Shown here: one piece after another, positions 7,690-15,260 of the stretch
How positions within the stretch are numbered: the first letter of the stretch is position 1
Layout: every line of letters begins with the position of its first letter
DNA from: Halonotius pteroides
Lineage (GTDB): Archaea; Halobacteriota; Halobacteria; Halobacteriales; Haloferacaceae
DNA length: 40,308 nt
Direction: 5' to 3'
Assembly: GCF_003605635.1 (NCBI RefSeq)
Contig: NZ_QMDW01000023.1
Location: 1 to 40,308 of the forward strand
The notes under the pieces: generated by a model
Databases searched by the model: none
The model's input: the letters and a program-made list of their open reading frames with translations, nothing else
What the model was told of the DNA's origin: nothing
Translations under genes and position numbers: made by a program

Positions 7690-8694
7690 TTACACCAGAC
7701 TCACGACCGCATCGCGGATCGACCGCCCATCGTCGACGACATCCCGTCGGTAATGCATGTAGACAGCCCCGAGCGGTGGCTGCAACAGATAGGCCAGGGC
7801 AATCGGTAACACGGCTGCTGTCGGGAGGCTGTCGGCGGCGACAACGATCGCCACCGCGATCGAGAGATTACGCATGCTGGTCGCATACACCAGCGAGATG
7901 CCGCGTTCGGTGTCAAGCAGGAGCCGACCGATCCCCGCCGCGGTGGCCAGGATGATCGCATAGAAGGCACCAAGCGGAATGATGGTACCGGCCGAGGCAA
8001 GCGGATCTGCGAGAATCGCTGTCGACCGCATCGTCATCGCGATAAAGACGATCAGCATGACGCCGAGAGAGCTGAGGCCGCCAAAGAGTGGTTTGAACCC
8101 TTTGACTGCCTGTGGCGCATACCGCCGGTGAAGCCCCCAGCGGGTGAGCGTCCCGGCGACCATCGGGATCACGATCACCTGTGCGAGTTGTCGATAGAGG
8201 GCAGTCGGCTCGAAGCCGACACTGCCGGGGATCAGCAGTGACAGATACGGCGGGAGGATCGCGATCGCTGCCAGCAGATTGACCGCCATCGCAACCAACG
8301 CCGATTCGAGATCACCGCCAGCCAGCCCGGTCCAAGCGGCGGTCATCCCCGAGGTTGGAATCAACGCGATGAAGTATAGGCCGATGGCGTAGCCGACGTT
8401 GCCGGCGAAAAACACCCGTGCCAAGCCAACGGCTAACAGCGGGGCGATCCCGAAGTTCAACAGGAGGCTCACCCCGACGAGTTTCGCGTGCCGGCGGACA
8501 TGGAGGATCTCCCTGAGGTCGATATTGATCATCATCGGGTAGATCATCAGGAACAACACCGGCACGACCGCCGTTTTGAGAAGCTGTTTCGTGCCGGGGG
8601 TTGCGATCTGGCCGAAGGCAAGCCCGGTCGCCAGCGACACAACGACGACATAGATGAGATTCTGTTTGAGCGCGACCAATCCGCTACGGATCAT
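7690..8694 (-). CDS. ACR3/bile acid:sodium symporter (BASS)-type transporter
   Basis: A 334-aa integral membrane protein with about ten helices, starting MIRSGLVALKQNLIYVVVV. The BASS-fold features are the LFLMIYPMMINIDLREI segment (helix 3 and the following loop) and the crossover-like LIPTSGMTAAWTGLAGGDLE region, which resembles the ACR3 arsenite exporter motif but lacks its conserved cysteine at that site. Haloarchaeal relatives are often labelled arsenic resistance protein or bile acid symporter; the substrate is therefore open and arsenite is not supported by context. No arsR or arsC gene is nearby. A palindrome (8829-8844) lies about 135 nt upstream of its start. Confidence 0.8.
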   Translation of the reverse strand: MIRSGLVALKQNLIYVVVVSLATGLAFGQIATPGTKQLLKTAVVPVLFLMIYPMMINIDLREILHVRRHAKLVGVSLLLNFGIAPLLAVGLARVFFAGNVGYAIGLYFIALIPTSGMTAAWTGLAGGDLESALVAMAVNLLAAIAILPPYLSLLIPGSVGFEPTALYRQLAQVIVIPMVAGTLTRWGLHRRYAPQAVKGFKPLFGGLSSLGVMLIVFIAMTMRSTAILADPLASAGTIIPLGAFYAIILATAAGIGRLLLDTERGISLVYATSMRNLSIAVAIVVAADSLPTAAVLPIALAYLLQPPLGAVYMHYRRDVVDDGRSIRDAVVSLV

Positions 8695-8828
8695 GTGTTA
8701 CCCCGAATATTGTGTGTTTGTGTAAATAATGCGGCACAGCGTGGCGCGATCAGCGAGCTCTGCAACCGTGGTTCAAAACGAGATTTCAGGGACAAAATCC
8801 CGGTTCGATGGATTCGCCTCATGCATTT

Positions 8829-8844
8829 AGTTGTGCACACAACT
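8829..8844. promoter_or_regulatory. Operator-like palindrome
   Basis: AGTTGTG and CACAACT are perfect reverse complements separated by CA. The flanks (TT before, TA after) continue the symmetry with one mismatch. Such 16-20 bp dyads are typical binding sites for dimeric regulators. It lies in the divergent region between the transporter gene and pyrE, nearer the transporter. Confidence 0.4.
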
Positions 8845-8993
8845 TACAAAACTATTTTGGTGTTCATATTCTTGCCCCGCGTTTTTAGCTATTTCAACGA
8901 TATCCGCGCGTCGTTCAGGTGTCGAAGATGTGGGATCGCTATATTTCTGTACGGCAATCAGCGAACCGACGCATCCGTCCCGTATCCCGCCTG

Positions 8994-8999
8994 TTTAAG
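8994..8999 (+). promoter_or_regulatory. TATA box of pyrE
   Basis: TTTAAG is centred about 26 nt before the pyrE ATG at 9023, the standard spacing for a leaderless haloarchaeal transcript. Confidence 0.65.
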
Positions 9000-9022
9000 C
9001 CGACGGCTGGCCGAATGCGCGT

Positions 9023-9544
9023 ATGACCAACCAGGCACTCATCGATGCCTTACGCGACGCCGAGGCGGTGCAGTACGGCGAGTTTGAGCTCTCTCATGGC
9101 GGCACCAGCGACTACTACGTCGACAAATACCTCTTCGAGACCGACACGCACTGTCTTAAGCTGATTGCGGTGGCCTTTGCCGCCGAGATCAACGAACCAA
9201 AGCTCGCCGGCGTCGCTCTCGGTGCGGTACCGTTGGTCGCGGTGACCGCCGTCGAAACCGGTCGGCCCTACGTGATCGCCCGCAAGCGGGCCAAGGAGTA
9301 CGGCACCGGTAACCGGATCGAAGGACGGCTTGATGAGGGTGAGGAGGTCGTTGTGCTTGAGGATATTGCAACGACCGGTACCTCGGCGGTCGAGGCCGCC
9401 GAAGCACTGCGCGAGGCCGGCGCGGTGGTAAATCGGGTGCTTGTCGTCGTCGACCGCGAAGAGGGGGCCGCCGAGACACTAGCCGAGCATGAGCTTGAAC
9501 TCGATGCGCTCGTGACCGCGAGCGAGCTGCTGGCCGATCAGTAG
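9023..9544 (+). CDS. pyrE: Orotate phosphoribosyltransferase
   Basis: A 173-aa cytosolic type I phosphoribosyltransferase converting orotate and PRPP to OMP in pyrimidine synthesis. It begins [16 protein letters not shown] and carries [20 protein letters not shown], the VALGAVPLV segment, [19 protein letters not shown], and the PRPP loop [20 protein letters not shown] at about residues 113-132. Its length and the absence of an N-terminal HTH match the catalytic haloarchaeal PyrE (PyrE2) rather than the regulator GfcR, which is longer. A leaderless promoter with TTTAAG precedes it. It converges on the DUF373 gene with only 24 nt between the stops. Another pyrimidine gene, pyrD, lies far to the right in the window. 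Confidence 0.95.
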   Translation: MTNQALIDALRDAEAVQYGEFELSHGGTSDYYVDKYLFETDTHCLKLIAVAFAAEINEPKLAGVALGAVPLVAVTAVETGRPYVIARKRAKEYGTGNRIEGRLDEGEEVVVLEDIATTGTSAVEAAEALREAGAVVNRVLVVVDREEGAAETLAEHELELDALVTASELLADQ

Positions 9545-9568
9545 CCGCAGGGAGTTAGCGGTCGCCGA

Positions 9569-10681
9569 TCAGGCTGGCTCCGGCGTGGCCGGATACCGGG
9601 ATTCGACGACCGCGAAGGTGAGCGTACTGAGGACACCCAACAGCGTCCCAACGGTGAGTGCGATCGCCAGATCCGGGAGCGTGAAGGCGGCGATCCCGGC
9701 GATATCCGGGAGGAAGAAGCCTGACAGTCCGTAAAGGACGATGGCGATGGCGACGACGTAAAAAGGCGCGTTGAGATACCGCCACCGGAAGCGATCGGCG
9801 AGATACTCGTCGGTGACCTGGCCGAGGCTACTGGTGATCCCGGCGGCCGCAAACCACTGGACTGAGCCGTGAACGAAGGCTGCCGCTGTGGTCACAATCG
9901 TGGGCGTGTCGCCGCCGGTCGGTGTGACGGTTTCGATCACGGAGACACCCTGGACGCCGCCGACGATGACAAGCGCGAGAGCGACGACATAGGTGATCAG
10001 CGTTGCCCGGCCGGCGTACAGCCCGTTGCGGATCCGGTCGGCGGTCGCGTCGATGCTGTCCTCCAAGCCAAGCCCGCGGAACAGCGTGTAGAGGCCTAAG
10101 AGTGCCGATAAGAGGCCGAGGAGAACCGCGCCGGCGACATCAAACGCGCCAGCGATGACGACCATCGGGTAAATGAGGAGGACAATCCCGAGTGGGACGA
10201 GGATCGTCCCGCGGGTCTCAGGATCGGCCAACACCTGTTTGATCGTGTAGTACATCGATTCGAGATTTTGGGCCTGGCGGACGACAACGCGCTGGACGCC
10301 GTCGATCGGCATCCGCGAGCGAATGATCGGGATCACCGACTCATCCTGAGCACCGTCGGTGATGACGATCGCGCTGACCTCTTCGCCGGTCTGAAGGCCC
10401 GCCAGCACCGTGTCGATCTCGTCGCCGATGGTTCGGTTGGCGGTGACATCGTTGCCCTCGACGCCGGTAACGACGGCGACCTCGACGGCCTCGTCGTCGG
10501 CCTGCAGGGAGTCATATGTCGAAAGCCCCTGAAACATGACGTTGAGATCTGAGTCCTCCGGATCGACTGTCGCCAGCGCGATAGCGGCCTCCCGAACCGC
10601 ATCGCTGCCGACGACCGGGGTGTCGATGTCGGTCTTCCGGCCGACATCGTCGTCGAGGTCGATACAGAGGACGAGCAGCAT
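9569..10681 (-). CDS. DUF373 family membrane protein
   Basis: A 370-aa protein of the archaeal DUF373 family, whose function is unknown. The N-terminal ~165 residues are a soluble acidic domain starting MLLVLCIDLDDDVGRKT, with conserved stretches GSDAVREAAIALATVDPEDSD and a segment ending IIRSRMPIDGVQRVVVRQAQNLES. The rest forms about six membrane helices (for example ILVPLGIVLLIYPMVVIAGA, then ATLITYVVALALVIVGG). The ATG at 10681 is chosen because a TATA-like TCTTAACC lies about 29 nt upstream on the minus strand and because family members start MLLVLCIDLDDD; the open frame continues to 10939 without support. It converges on pyrE. Confidence 0.85.
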   Translation of the reverse strand: MLLVLCIDLDDDVGRKTDIDTPVVGSDAVREAAIALATVDPEDSDLNVMFQGLSTYDSLQADDEAVEVAVVTGVEGNDVTANRTIGDEIDTVLAGLQTGEEVSAIVITDGAQDESVIPIIRSRMPIDGVQRVVVRQAQNLESMYYTIKQVLADPETRGTILVPLGIVLLIYPMVVIAGAFDVAGAVLLGLLSALLGLYTLFRGLGLEDSIDATADRIRNGLYAGRATLITYVVALALVIVGGVQGVSVIETVTPTGGDTPTIVTTAAAFVHGSVQWFAAAGITSSLGQVTDEYLADRFRWRYLNAPFYVVAIAIVLYGLSGFFLPDIAGIAAFTLPDLAIALTVGTLLGVLSTLTFAVVESRYPATPEPA

Positions 10682-10706
10682 GCATACGACGGTACGCGAG
10701 CGATCG

Positions 10707-10714
10707 GTTAAGAC
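10707..10714 (-). promoter_or_regulatory. TATA box of the DUF373 gene
   Basis: The minus-strand sequence TCTTAACC is centred 29 nt before the ATG at 10681 and supports that start over upstream in-frame ATGs. Confidence 0.5.
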
Positions 10715-10754
10715 TTTTCTGGCGGTATACCAGGGCGGCCGGGAGACAAACGGG

Positions 10755-11414
10755 TTAGGCGGTGTGTTCGACGCCGCCGAGAAGCGCGTTGATCGCGTCG
10801 GTGTCGTCGATCCGGCGGGGATGAACACCGAAGCAGACGACGAAATCCTCGCCGACAGGAACGGCATCGGTGGTATGAAGCGTGAGATCAAGTTTGATAC
10901 CGGCCTTGGTGAACCGTCCCTCGGCACGGTAGCGAACAACCTCGATAGCGTCGCCGAGATGATCGACCGAGCGGATGCTGTTGCGTTCGACGTTTCCGAG
11001 TTGGTCGTAGCGATCCTGAATCATGGCGACGAGATCGTCGGTCGACATGTCGGCGACAGGATTGAACGACTCACTGAGGAGTTCGACCTTCGGCGTCGAG
11101 AGGACGGTAAACGTCGCCCAGCGGTACTCCTGGCCGAGAATCGAAAACCCGCGGTCGTACTCGCTGATCTTGTTGGTGACCTCGATCTCGCGGCGCTGGC
11201 CCGCAGTCTCGAAGGTGCGGGTGGTCGTCTCGGTGGTCTGTTGTGATTCGCTGTAGGGGTTCTCCGAAAGCGTTGATTCGGCGACGATAGCGCGGTCAGC
11301 CTCGGCGCTGAGCGGCCCGTTGCCGAGGGCGAAATCGAGGGCGGAACAGCCGGCCAGCGAGGCGAGACTGAGGGTACCAGAGCCCGCGAGCAGCCGTCGA
11401 CGCGTGGAATCCAT
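10755..11414 (-). CDS. Tat lipoprotein, DUF6517-like
   Basis: A 219-aa exported protein. The N-terminus MDSTRRRLLAGSGTLSLASL has twin arginines and a short hydrophobic stretch, followed by a lipobox ending LAGC at about residue 22, so it should leave by the Tat route and be lipid-anchored at the cell surface, as is usual in haloarchaea. The mature part is acidic beta-rich sequence, with ITVT-like segments such as TFTVLSTPKVELLSESFNPV and EVVRYRAEGRFTK. I associate it with the haloarchaeal DUF6517 lipoproteins, function unknown. The start at 11414 is set by the signal peptide; the open frame runs on to 11501. It lies upstream of the DUF373 gene on the same strand with a 73-nt gap. Confidence 0.82.
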   Translation of the reverse strand: MDSTRRRLLAGSGTLSLASLAGCSALDFALGNGPLSAEADRAIVAESTLSENPYSESQQTTETTTRTFETAGQRREIEVTNKISEYDRGFSILGQEYRWATFTVLSTPKVELLSESFNPVADMSTDDLVAMIQDRYDQLGNVERNSIRSVDHLGDAIEVVRYRAEGRFTKAGIKLDLTLHTTDAVPVGEDFVVCFGVHPRRIDDTDAINALLGGVEHTA

Positions 11415-11558
11415 AGCCGGTAGTGGGCGGGACAAGGAATAAACAGCGGGCCAAGCAAGGCGATCCGAAGAACCGAAACCGGTCGTGACACCGCTTTTCA
11501 TTACGCGCTCGGCGTTTCGGACGCTTTTTGTGGCGGGAAGCGATATACGTGATAACTA

Positions 11559-12554
11559 ATGATCTCCAAAGGCTGTGAACAGTGTGCCAAAGGCGGGAAG
11601 ATGGTGCTTTTTGTCTACGGCTACTGTGACCAGCGGGACTGCTTCTACTGTCCACTTGGGGAAAACCGCAAGAACGTCACCGATGTCTACGCCAACGAAC
11701 GCCTCGTTGAGAACGACGAGGACATCATCGAGGAGGCCCACCGGATGGACGCGCTGGGTACCTCGATTACGGGCGGCGAACCACAGGAAGCGATGGAGAA
11801 GACCTGTCGCTACCTTCGGATGCTGAAAGATGAGTTCGGAGCGGATCACCACACCCACCTCTACACCGGCATCACGGGCGGCCGCGAGAACATGCGGCGG
11901 CTCTCAGAGGCCGGCCTCGACGAGATCCGGTTCCACCCACCCTACGAGCAGTGGGGCGAGCTGCACGGAACTGAGTGGGAAGAGATCCTCCATATCGCCC
12001 GCGAGGAGGGGATGACACCCGCTTTCGAGATTCCCGGCATCCGCGCCGAGGAGGAGTTCCTCGAATTCCTCGACGAGGGTGCCGCGGACTTCTGCAACAT
12101 CAACGAGTTCGAGATGAGCGACGGGAACTACCGGCGGATGCAGGAGAAAGGCTACGAACTGCAGGACGGCCACATGTCCGCCGTTGAGGGATCGAAAGAA
12201 GAGATTCTGGAGACGATGGGCGATCATGAACGCGTCTATTTCTGTACCAGCGTCTTCAAGGACGCCGCCCAGCACCGCAACCGTCTCAAGCGGATGGCCC
12301 GCGTTATCGGTCGTGAGTTCGATGAGATCACCGACGACGGGACGCTCGTCTACGGGAAAACGTGGGAGCCAGAGGCGCGGCTGGAGGAGCTTGGGGTTCC
12401 CGAAGAGTTCTACACGGTCAAGTCGGATCACGTCGAGTTGGCGTGGTGGCTGCTCGAAGAGATGGTTGAGGATGGTGATGTAAGCGACGGCGAGATCGTT
12501 GAGCAGTATCCGACTGTCGACGGGACGGTCGTCGAGCGGACACCGCTGGCGTAG
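11559..12554 (+). CDS. Radical SAM protein related to pyruvate formate-lyase activating enzymes (COG2108-like)
   Basis: A 331-aa archaeal radical SAM protein of unknown reaction. An N-terminal CEQC pair (residues 6-9) precedes VLFVYGYCDQRDCFYCPLG, in which the cluster-binding cysteines are spaced CX4CX2C rather than the usual CX3CX2C. The SAM-binding GGE motif is in SITGGEPQEAME at about residues 69-80. Later strands ITGGRENMRRLSEAGLDEIRF and EGMTPAFEIPGI fit a partial TIM barrel. The C-terminal ~100 residues (RLKRMARVIGREFDEIT and onward) are a family-specific extension with few cysteines. No substrate peptide or partner enzyme is adjacent. It stands alone, divergent from the lipoprotein gene. 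Confidence 0.85.
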   Translation: MISKGCEQCAKGGKMVLFVYGYCDQRDCFYCPLGENRKNVTDVYANERLVENDEDIIEEAHRMDALGTSITGGEPQEAMEKTCRYLRMLKDEFGADHHTHLYTGITGGRENMRRLSEAGLDEIRFHPPYEQWGELHGTEWEEILHIAREEGMTPAFEIPGIRAEEEFLEFLDEGAADFCNINEFEMSDGNYRRMQEKGYELQDGHMSAVEGSKEEILETMGDHERVYFCTSVFKDAAQHRNRLKRMARVIGREFDEITDDGTLVYGKTWEPEARLEELGVPEEFYTVKSDHVELAWWLLEEMVEDGDVSDGEIVEQYPTVDGTVVERTPLA

Positions 12555-12577
12555 CAGCCGACTGTTTCTGTGCGCGA

Positions 12578-13315
12578 TTAGTTCGGCTCGTCAGTGCCCC
12601 ACCCGTCGGGGACTTCGATAACATAGCGGCCGTCCTCGCGCAGGGAGATGATGTACTCGTTGCGATCGTAGAGCTCCATCAGATTCAGCTCGTACTGGCC
12701 CGGGCTGACGATGCGGATGCTCTCGAATTGATCGTTGAGTTCCTTTCGGAGTTGATCGAGGCCTTCGGAGGCAGTCTCGTCGGCTGGGGTGTCGGGATCG
12801 GTCGCCGGATCGCGAGGCTCGTCAGCGGTGGGAGACTGTGGCTCAGACGGCGGCGCGTCCGGGAGTTCGTCGTCGGAAACGATATCGGATCGGGCGGTCG
12901 ATTGGGCCGGGGATTCACCGTCTTGGCTGGAGGTCGAATCCATCAGTTCGGCATCGCCGGCGTCAGCAACAGCGGAGTCGGTAGCCTCCCCAGTGGTGTT
13001 TGGATCGGCGGTTGTAGGGGGTGAATCAGCGGTTTGTGGGTCGGGTGCGGAAGTCGGGTCGGGAGTAGGGGTGGATGACTCACCAGTTGCGGTCTTGTCA
13101 GGGGACTCGGGCGCAGTCGAGGTGGTCTCGGGGCTATCGGTCGAGCGGTCAGCTGCGGGTTGGCTGTCGCTGGGAGCGTCCGGGGCGTCGGTGGCATCGT
13201 CGACAGAGCCCTGTTTGAACTGAAACTTGTTGCCACCGCAGTCAGGACACCCCGAAAGCATCTCCTTGGAACCGTCGGGGAAGATATGGCCGCAGTTGGT
13301 GCACTGGTGGGGCAT
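12578..13315 (-). CDS. oapC: Origin-associated zinc-ribbon protein OapC
   Basis: A 245-aa protein with three parts: an N-terminal zinc ribbon (CTNCGHIFPDGSKEMLSGCPDC, residues about 5-26), a ~150-residue low-complexity linker of Ser, Thr, Pro, Asp and Ala, and a conserved C-terminal domain (about residues 180-245: LDQLRKELNDQFESIRIVSP, then NLMELYDRNEYIISLREDGRY). This matches OapC, the third gene of the haloarchaeal oapABC cluster by oriC1. Its molecular role is unknown. The ATG at 13315 is only 4 nt after the oapB stop, so it is the last gene of the oapABC operon. The frame remains open upstream but overlaps oapB. Confidence 0.85.
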   Translation of the reverse strand: MPHQCTNCGHIFPDGSKEMLSGCPDCGGNKFQFKQGSVDDATDAPDAPSDSQPAADRSTDSPETTSTAPESPDKTATGESSTPTPDPTSAPDPQTADSPPTTADPNTTGEATDSAVADAGDAELMDSTSSQDGESPAQSTARSDIVSDDELPDAPPSEPQSPTADEPRDPATDPDTPADETASEGLDQLRKELNDQFESIRIVSPGQYELNLMELYDRNEYIISLREDGRYVIEVPDGWGTDEPN

Positions 13316-13319
13316 GACG

Positions 13320-13721
13320 CTACTTCCGGGAAACCAGCGCGCTGATGAGTTGGTCGTCCTTGTGCAGGGTTTCGATCTGATTGGCCGGGCCGATGACGGT
13401 GAGCTTCTTTGTGGACTCTCGGCCCATGAGCCGGTCGAGGAAGCTCTGATCGGCGGCATCCTCGTGGGGGTAGCTCTCGATCTCGATCCCGCTGAACTCA
13501 TCGGGGCTGATCTCGGTCATCGTGACCTCGATGAGTTTGGACTCCTCGTCCGGTGACAGTCCTTCCTCAAGAATGACGATGTTGCCATCGCGGACGCCGT
13601 CGAGGATGAGCCGGATCTTCTCCATGCTCCGAAGCCCCTCCATCCGCGACCCGCTTATCAGGTCGATCTGGACGCCGTTTTGCGATTCCGTCGTGGAATC
13701 AGAGGGTGTTGCTTCAGGCAT
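13320..13721 (-). CDS. oapB: Origin-associated protein OapB (DUF2073)
   Basis: A 133-aa archaeal DUF2073 protein, the second gene of oapABC. Characteristic stretches are VQIDLISGSRMEGLRSMEKI, LILDGVRDGNIVILEEGLSP, LIEVTMTEISPDEFSGIEIE and the C-terminal KLTVIGPANQIETL. No membrane segment or known catalytic motif is visible. Its ATG shares one base with the oapA stop (TAATG), so translation is likely coupled to the GTPase. The constant linkage to the origin across haloarchaea suggests a link to replication or the cell cycle, but no direct biochemical role is known to me. Confidence 0.88.
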   Translation of the reverse strand: MPEATPSDSTTESQNGVQIDLISGSRMEGLRSMEKIRLILDGVRDGNIVILEEGLSPDEESKLIEVTMTEISPDEFSGIEIESYPHEDAADQSFLDRLMGRESTKKLTVIGPANQIETLHKDDQLISALVSRK

Positions 13722-14362
13722 TATCCGAAGTACTCCGCGATCTTGTCGTACACTTCATCCATGTTGTTGCCCTCAAGCGCTGACAGTGGGACGGTCTCAT
13801 GCTGGGGGAAGGCGTCGGCAACACGTTTGATATCGGCCTCGTCGAGATCGATCTTGTTGGCGAAGATGAGTACCGGCAGATCGCGGCTCTCGATGATGCC
13901 GATGAGCATGGTGTTGACCTGTGTGAATGGGTCTGTCGTCGAATCGAGGACGTAGATAACGCCGTCGACATCCTCCCGGAGCCAGTGCATGGCCTCGGCG
14001 ACGCCTTCGGTCGCCTCCCGGGAGCGACGGATCGCGTCGTCCTTCTCGATGTCGTGGTCAAGGAACTCCTTGTAATCGACCTTCGTGGCGACACCCGGGG
14101 TGTCAACGATATCGATGGTGACCGACCGGCCGTTGCGTTCGATATCGACGCCTTCCTTCCGGCGTGCCCGGCGTGTTTCGTGTGGAACGTGGCTTTCGGG
14201 GCCGATGGCGTCACCAGTCCAGTCACGTGCGATGCGGTTTGCGAGGGTCGTCTTTCCGGCGTTCGGCGGTCCATAGATACCGATCCGTTTCGGATCGTCC
14301 GAGGCGAACAGGCGGTCGGTGACCCGCGAGACGCTATCTTTGAGATTTGTGAGTAGACCCAT
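13721..14362 (-). CDS. oapA: Origin-associated Era-like GTPase OapA
   Basis: A 213-aa small GTPase. Starting MGLLTNLKDSVSRVTDRLF at 14362, it shows G1 GPPNAGKTT at about residues 31-39, the HETRRARRKEG switch region, G3 DTPGVAT, and G4 NKIDLDEADI; the G5 SAL motif (VPLSALEGNN) is near the C-terminus. No KH RNA-binding domain follows, unlike true Era. It is the first gene of oapABC, reading away from the origin. The frame is open to 14431, but that extension runs through an origin recognition box at 14376-14398, so the shorter start is preferred. A GTP-dependent switch near the origin is plausible but unproven. Confidence 0.9.
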   Translation of the reverse strand: MGLLTNLKDSVSRVTDRLFASDDPKRIGIYGPPNAGKTTLANRIARDWTGDAIGPESHVPHETRRARRKEGVDIERNGRSVTIDIVDTPGVATKVDYKEFLDHDIEKDDAIRRSREATEGVAEAMHWLREDVDGVIYVLDSTTDPFTQVNTMLIGIIESRDLPVLIFANKIDLDEADIKRVADAFPQHETVPLSALEGNNMDEVYDKIAEYFG

Positions 14363-14375
14363 CCTGAGACTCCCG

Positions 14376-14398
14376 CACCTCCCCTGTTTCGCGTGGAA
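14376..14398 (-). promoter_or_regulatory. Origin recognition box, minus orientation
   Basis: The reverse complement reads TTCCACGCGAAACAGGGGAGG, matching the ORB core TTCCAnnnGAAAC followed by a G run. It lies between the oapA start and the AT-rich segment. Confidence 0.75.
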
Positions 14399-14626
14399 GG
14401 GCGTATGACGCACCTTGCATTCCGTGAACACTTAAACACTGCGTCAGACAGGGCTCAGCGGCCGGATTCAACCGGATACAGTTGGTACTGCCGAGGCGAG
14501 TCCGGCTCCGGTTTAGGCGCGTTAGCAGGGATGAGAGTGCTGGCAGCGCTAGAACTACCGAGAGTATTGAGCGCAGTCATCATGGAGTCGGTGGAGCCTC
14601 AGCCTATCAACTCGGAAACGTCGACC

Positions 14627-14657
14627 ACCCCCACACCCCTTTGTTTCGAGTGGAAAC
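14627..14657 (-). promoter_or_regulatory. Origin recognition box with G string, minus orientation
   Basis: On the minus strand GTTTCCACTCGAAACAAAGG is followed by GGTGTGGGGGT. It mirrors the plus-oriented box at 14836-14863 across the AT-rich segment and shares its G-rich tail. Confidence 0.85.
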
Positions 14658-14687
14658 GCGAAAAGAAGGGGCACCCTGAGATGGCTA

Positions 14688-14795
14688 TTACTTCCAAAAC
14701 ACTTATTATACATACTGGATAACCAGACCCGTACCACGAGAAATACTGATTATTTTATTTTGCTTGTTAGTTGTATTAGCCACTAGACTAGCTTC
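14688..14795. other. AT-rich putative DNA unwinding element
   Basis: This stretch, including TTATTATACATACTGG and GATTATTTTATTTTGC, is much richer in A and T than its surroundings and sits between two inwardly arranged strong ORBs, the expected place for duplex opening. Confidence 0.75.
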
Positions 14796-14835
14796 AAGAA
14801 ACGAACAGCAGATATCCACACCACATAGCGACACT

Positions 14836-14863
14836 GTTCCAGTTGAAACAAAGGGGTGGGGGT
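14836..14863 (+). promoter_or_regulatory. Origin recognition box with G string, plus orientation
   Basis: GTTCCAGTTGAAACAAAGG followed by GGTGGGGGT fits the haloarchaeal ORB consensus and is the partner of the inverted box at 14627-14657. Confidence 0.88.
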
Positions 14864-15204
14864 GTCAGAACCCCCGTCCAGCTACGGTTTATTCACGATT
14901 TTGCTCCGAGGCGTTTGACAGAGACTACTACTTCGGACTTCACATTCCAGCTGGCATACCTCTTTGTGGAGTTTCGACGGTTGATATCTCTGTGCAGTGA
15001 TGAGCCCCGATCAGCTCGTCTCTCACCGTTGGAATCTACCCTTCTGCCCGCGAGCTATCGGCAAATAGTATCCAAAGTGAGAACGCTTTTGTATCGTGTC
15101 TGCCTCTGTTTCGCCTGCACCATTTGAGCACGTCAACAGCCCCCGATCCGGCAAAACCGACACGCTCTGCGGTCGTGTGGCCGATCTCGGGTATTCGTGT
15201 TGAC

Positions 15205-15228
15205 GATTCCATGTGAAACAGAGGGTGG
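15205..15228 (+). promoter_or_regulatory. Origin recognition box just before orc1
   Basis: GATTCCATGTGAAACAGAGG followed by GTGG keeps the TTCCAnnnGAAAC core. It lies 33-56 nt before the orc1 ATG at 15261, where Orc1 binding could also repress its own gene. Its overlap with the GTG at 15213 argues against that upstream start. Confidence 0.75.
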
Positions 15229-15260
15229 AACGCGGAACACAGAACGATGGGATGGAATCA

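Larger units (their letters stand above)
8695..9022. other. Intergenic region between transporter and pyrE
   Basis: 328 bases without a convincing gene. It contains AT-rich tracts, a 16-bp palindrome at 8829-8844 and the pyrE TATA box at 8994-8999. Open frames crossing it lack haloarchaeal acidic composition. Confidence 0.6.
14363..15260. other. oriC1: Replication origin oriC1 region
   Basis: Between the divergent oapA and orc1 genes lies about 900 bases without a credible gene. It contains at least four origin recognition boxes: two in minus orientation (14376-14398, 14627-14657) and two in plus orientation (14836-14863, 15205-15228). The inner two flank an AT-rich unwinding segment around 14688-14795. 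A degenerate box sits near 15103-15120. The inner pair carries the G-rich extension GGGGTG-GGGGT typical of strong haloarchaeal ORBs. Neighbouring orc1 and oapABC are the usual oriC1 companions. Bidirectional replication from here is expected. Confidence 0.9.

Noticed and set aside
8488-9087. A 199-codon plus-strand frame spanning the gap before pyrE
   Set aside because: It overlaps the 3' parts of neither family, has an unusual Cys/Arg/Phe-rich product, and crosses the pyrE promoter and start.
14393-15127. Several short open frames in the origin region
   Set aside because: Their products are not acidic, match no family, and overlap ORBs and the AT-rich segment.
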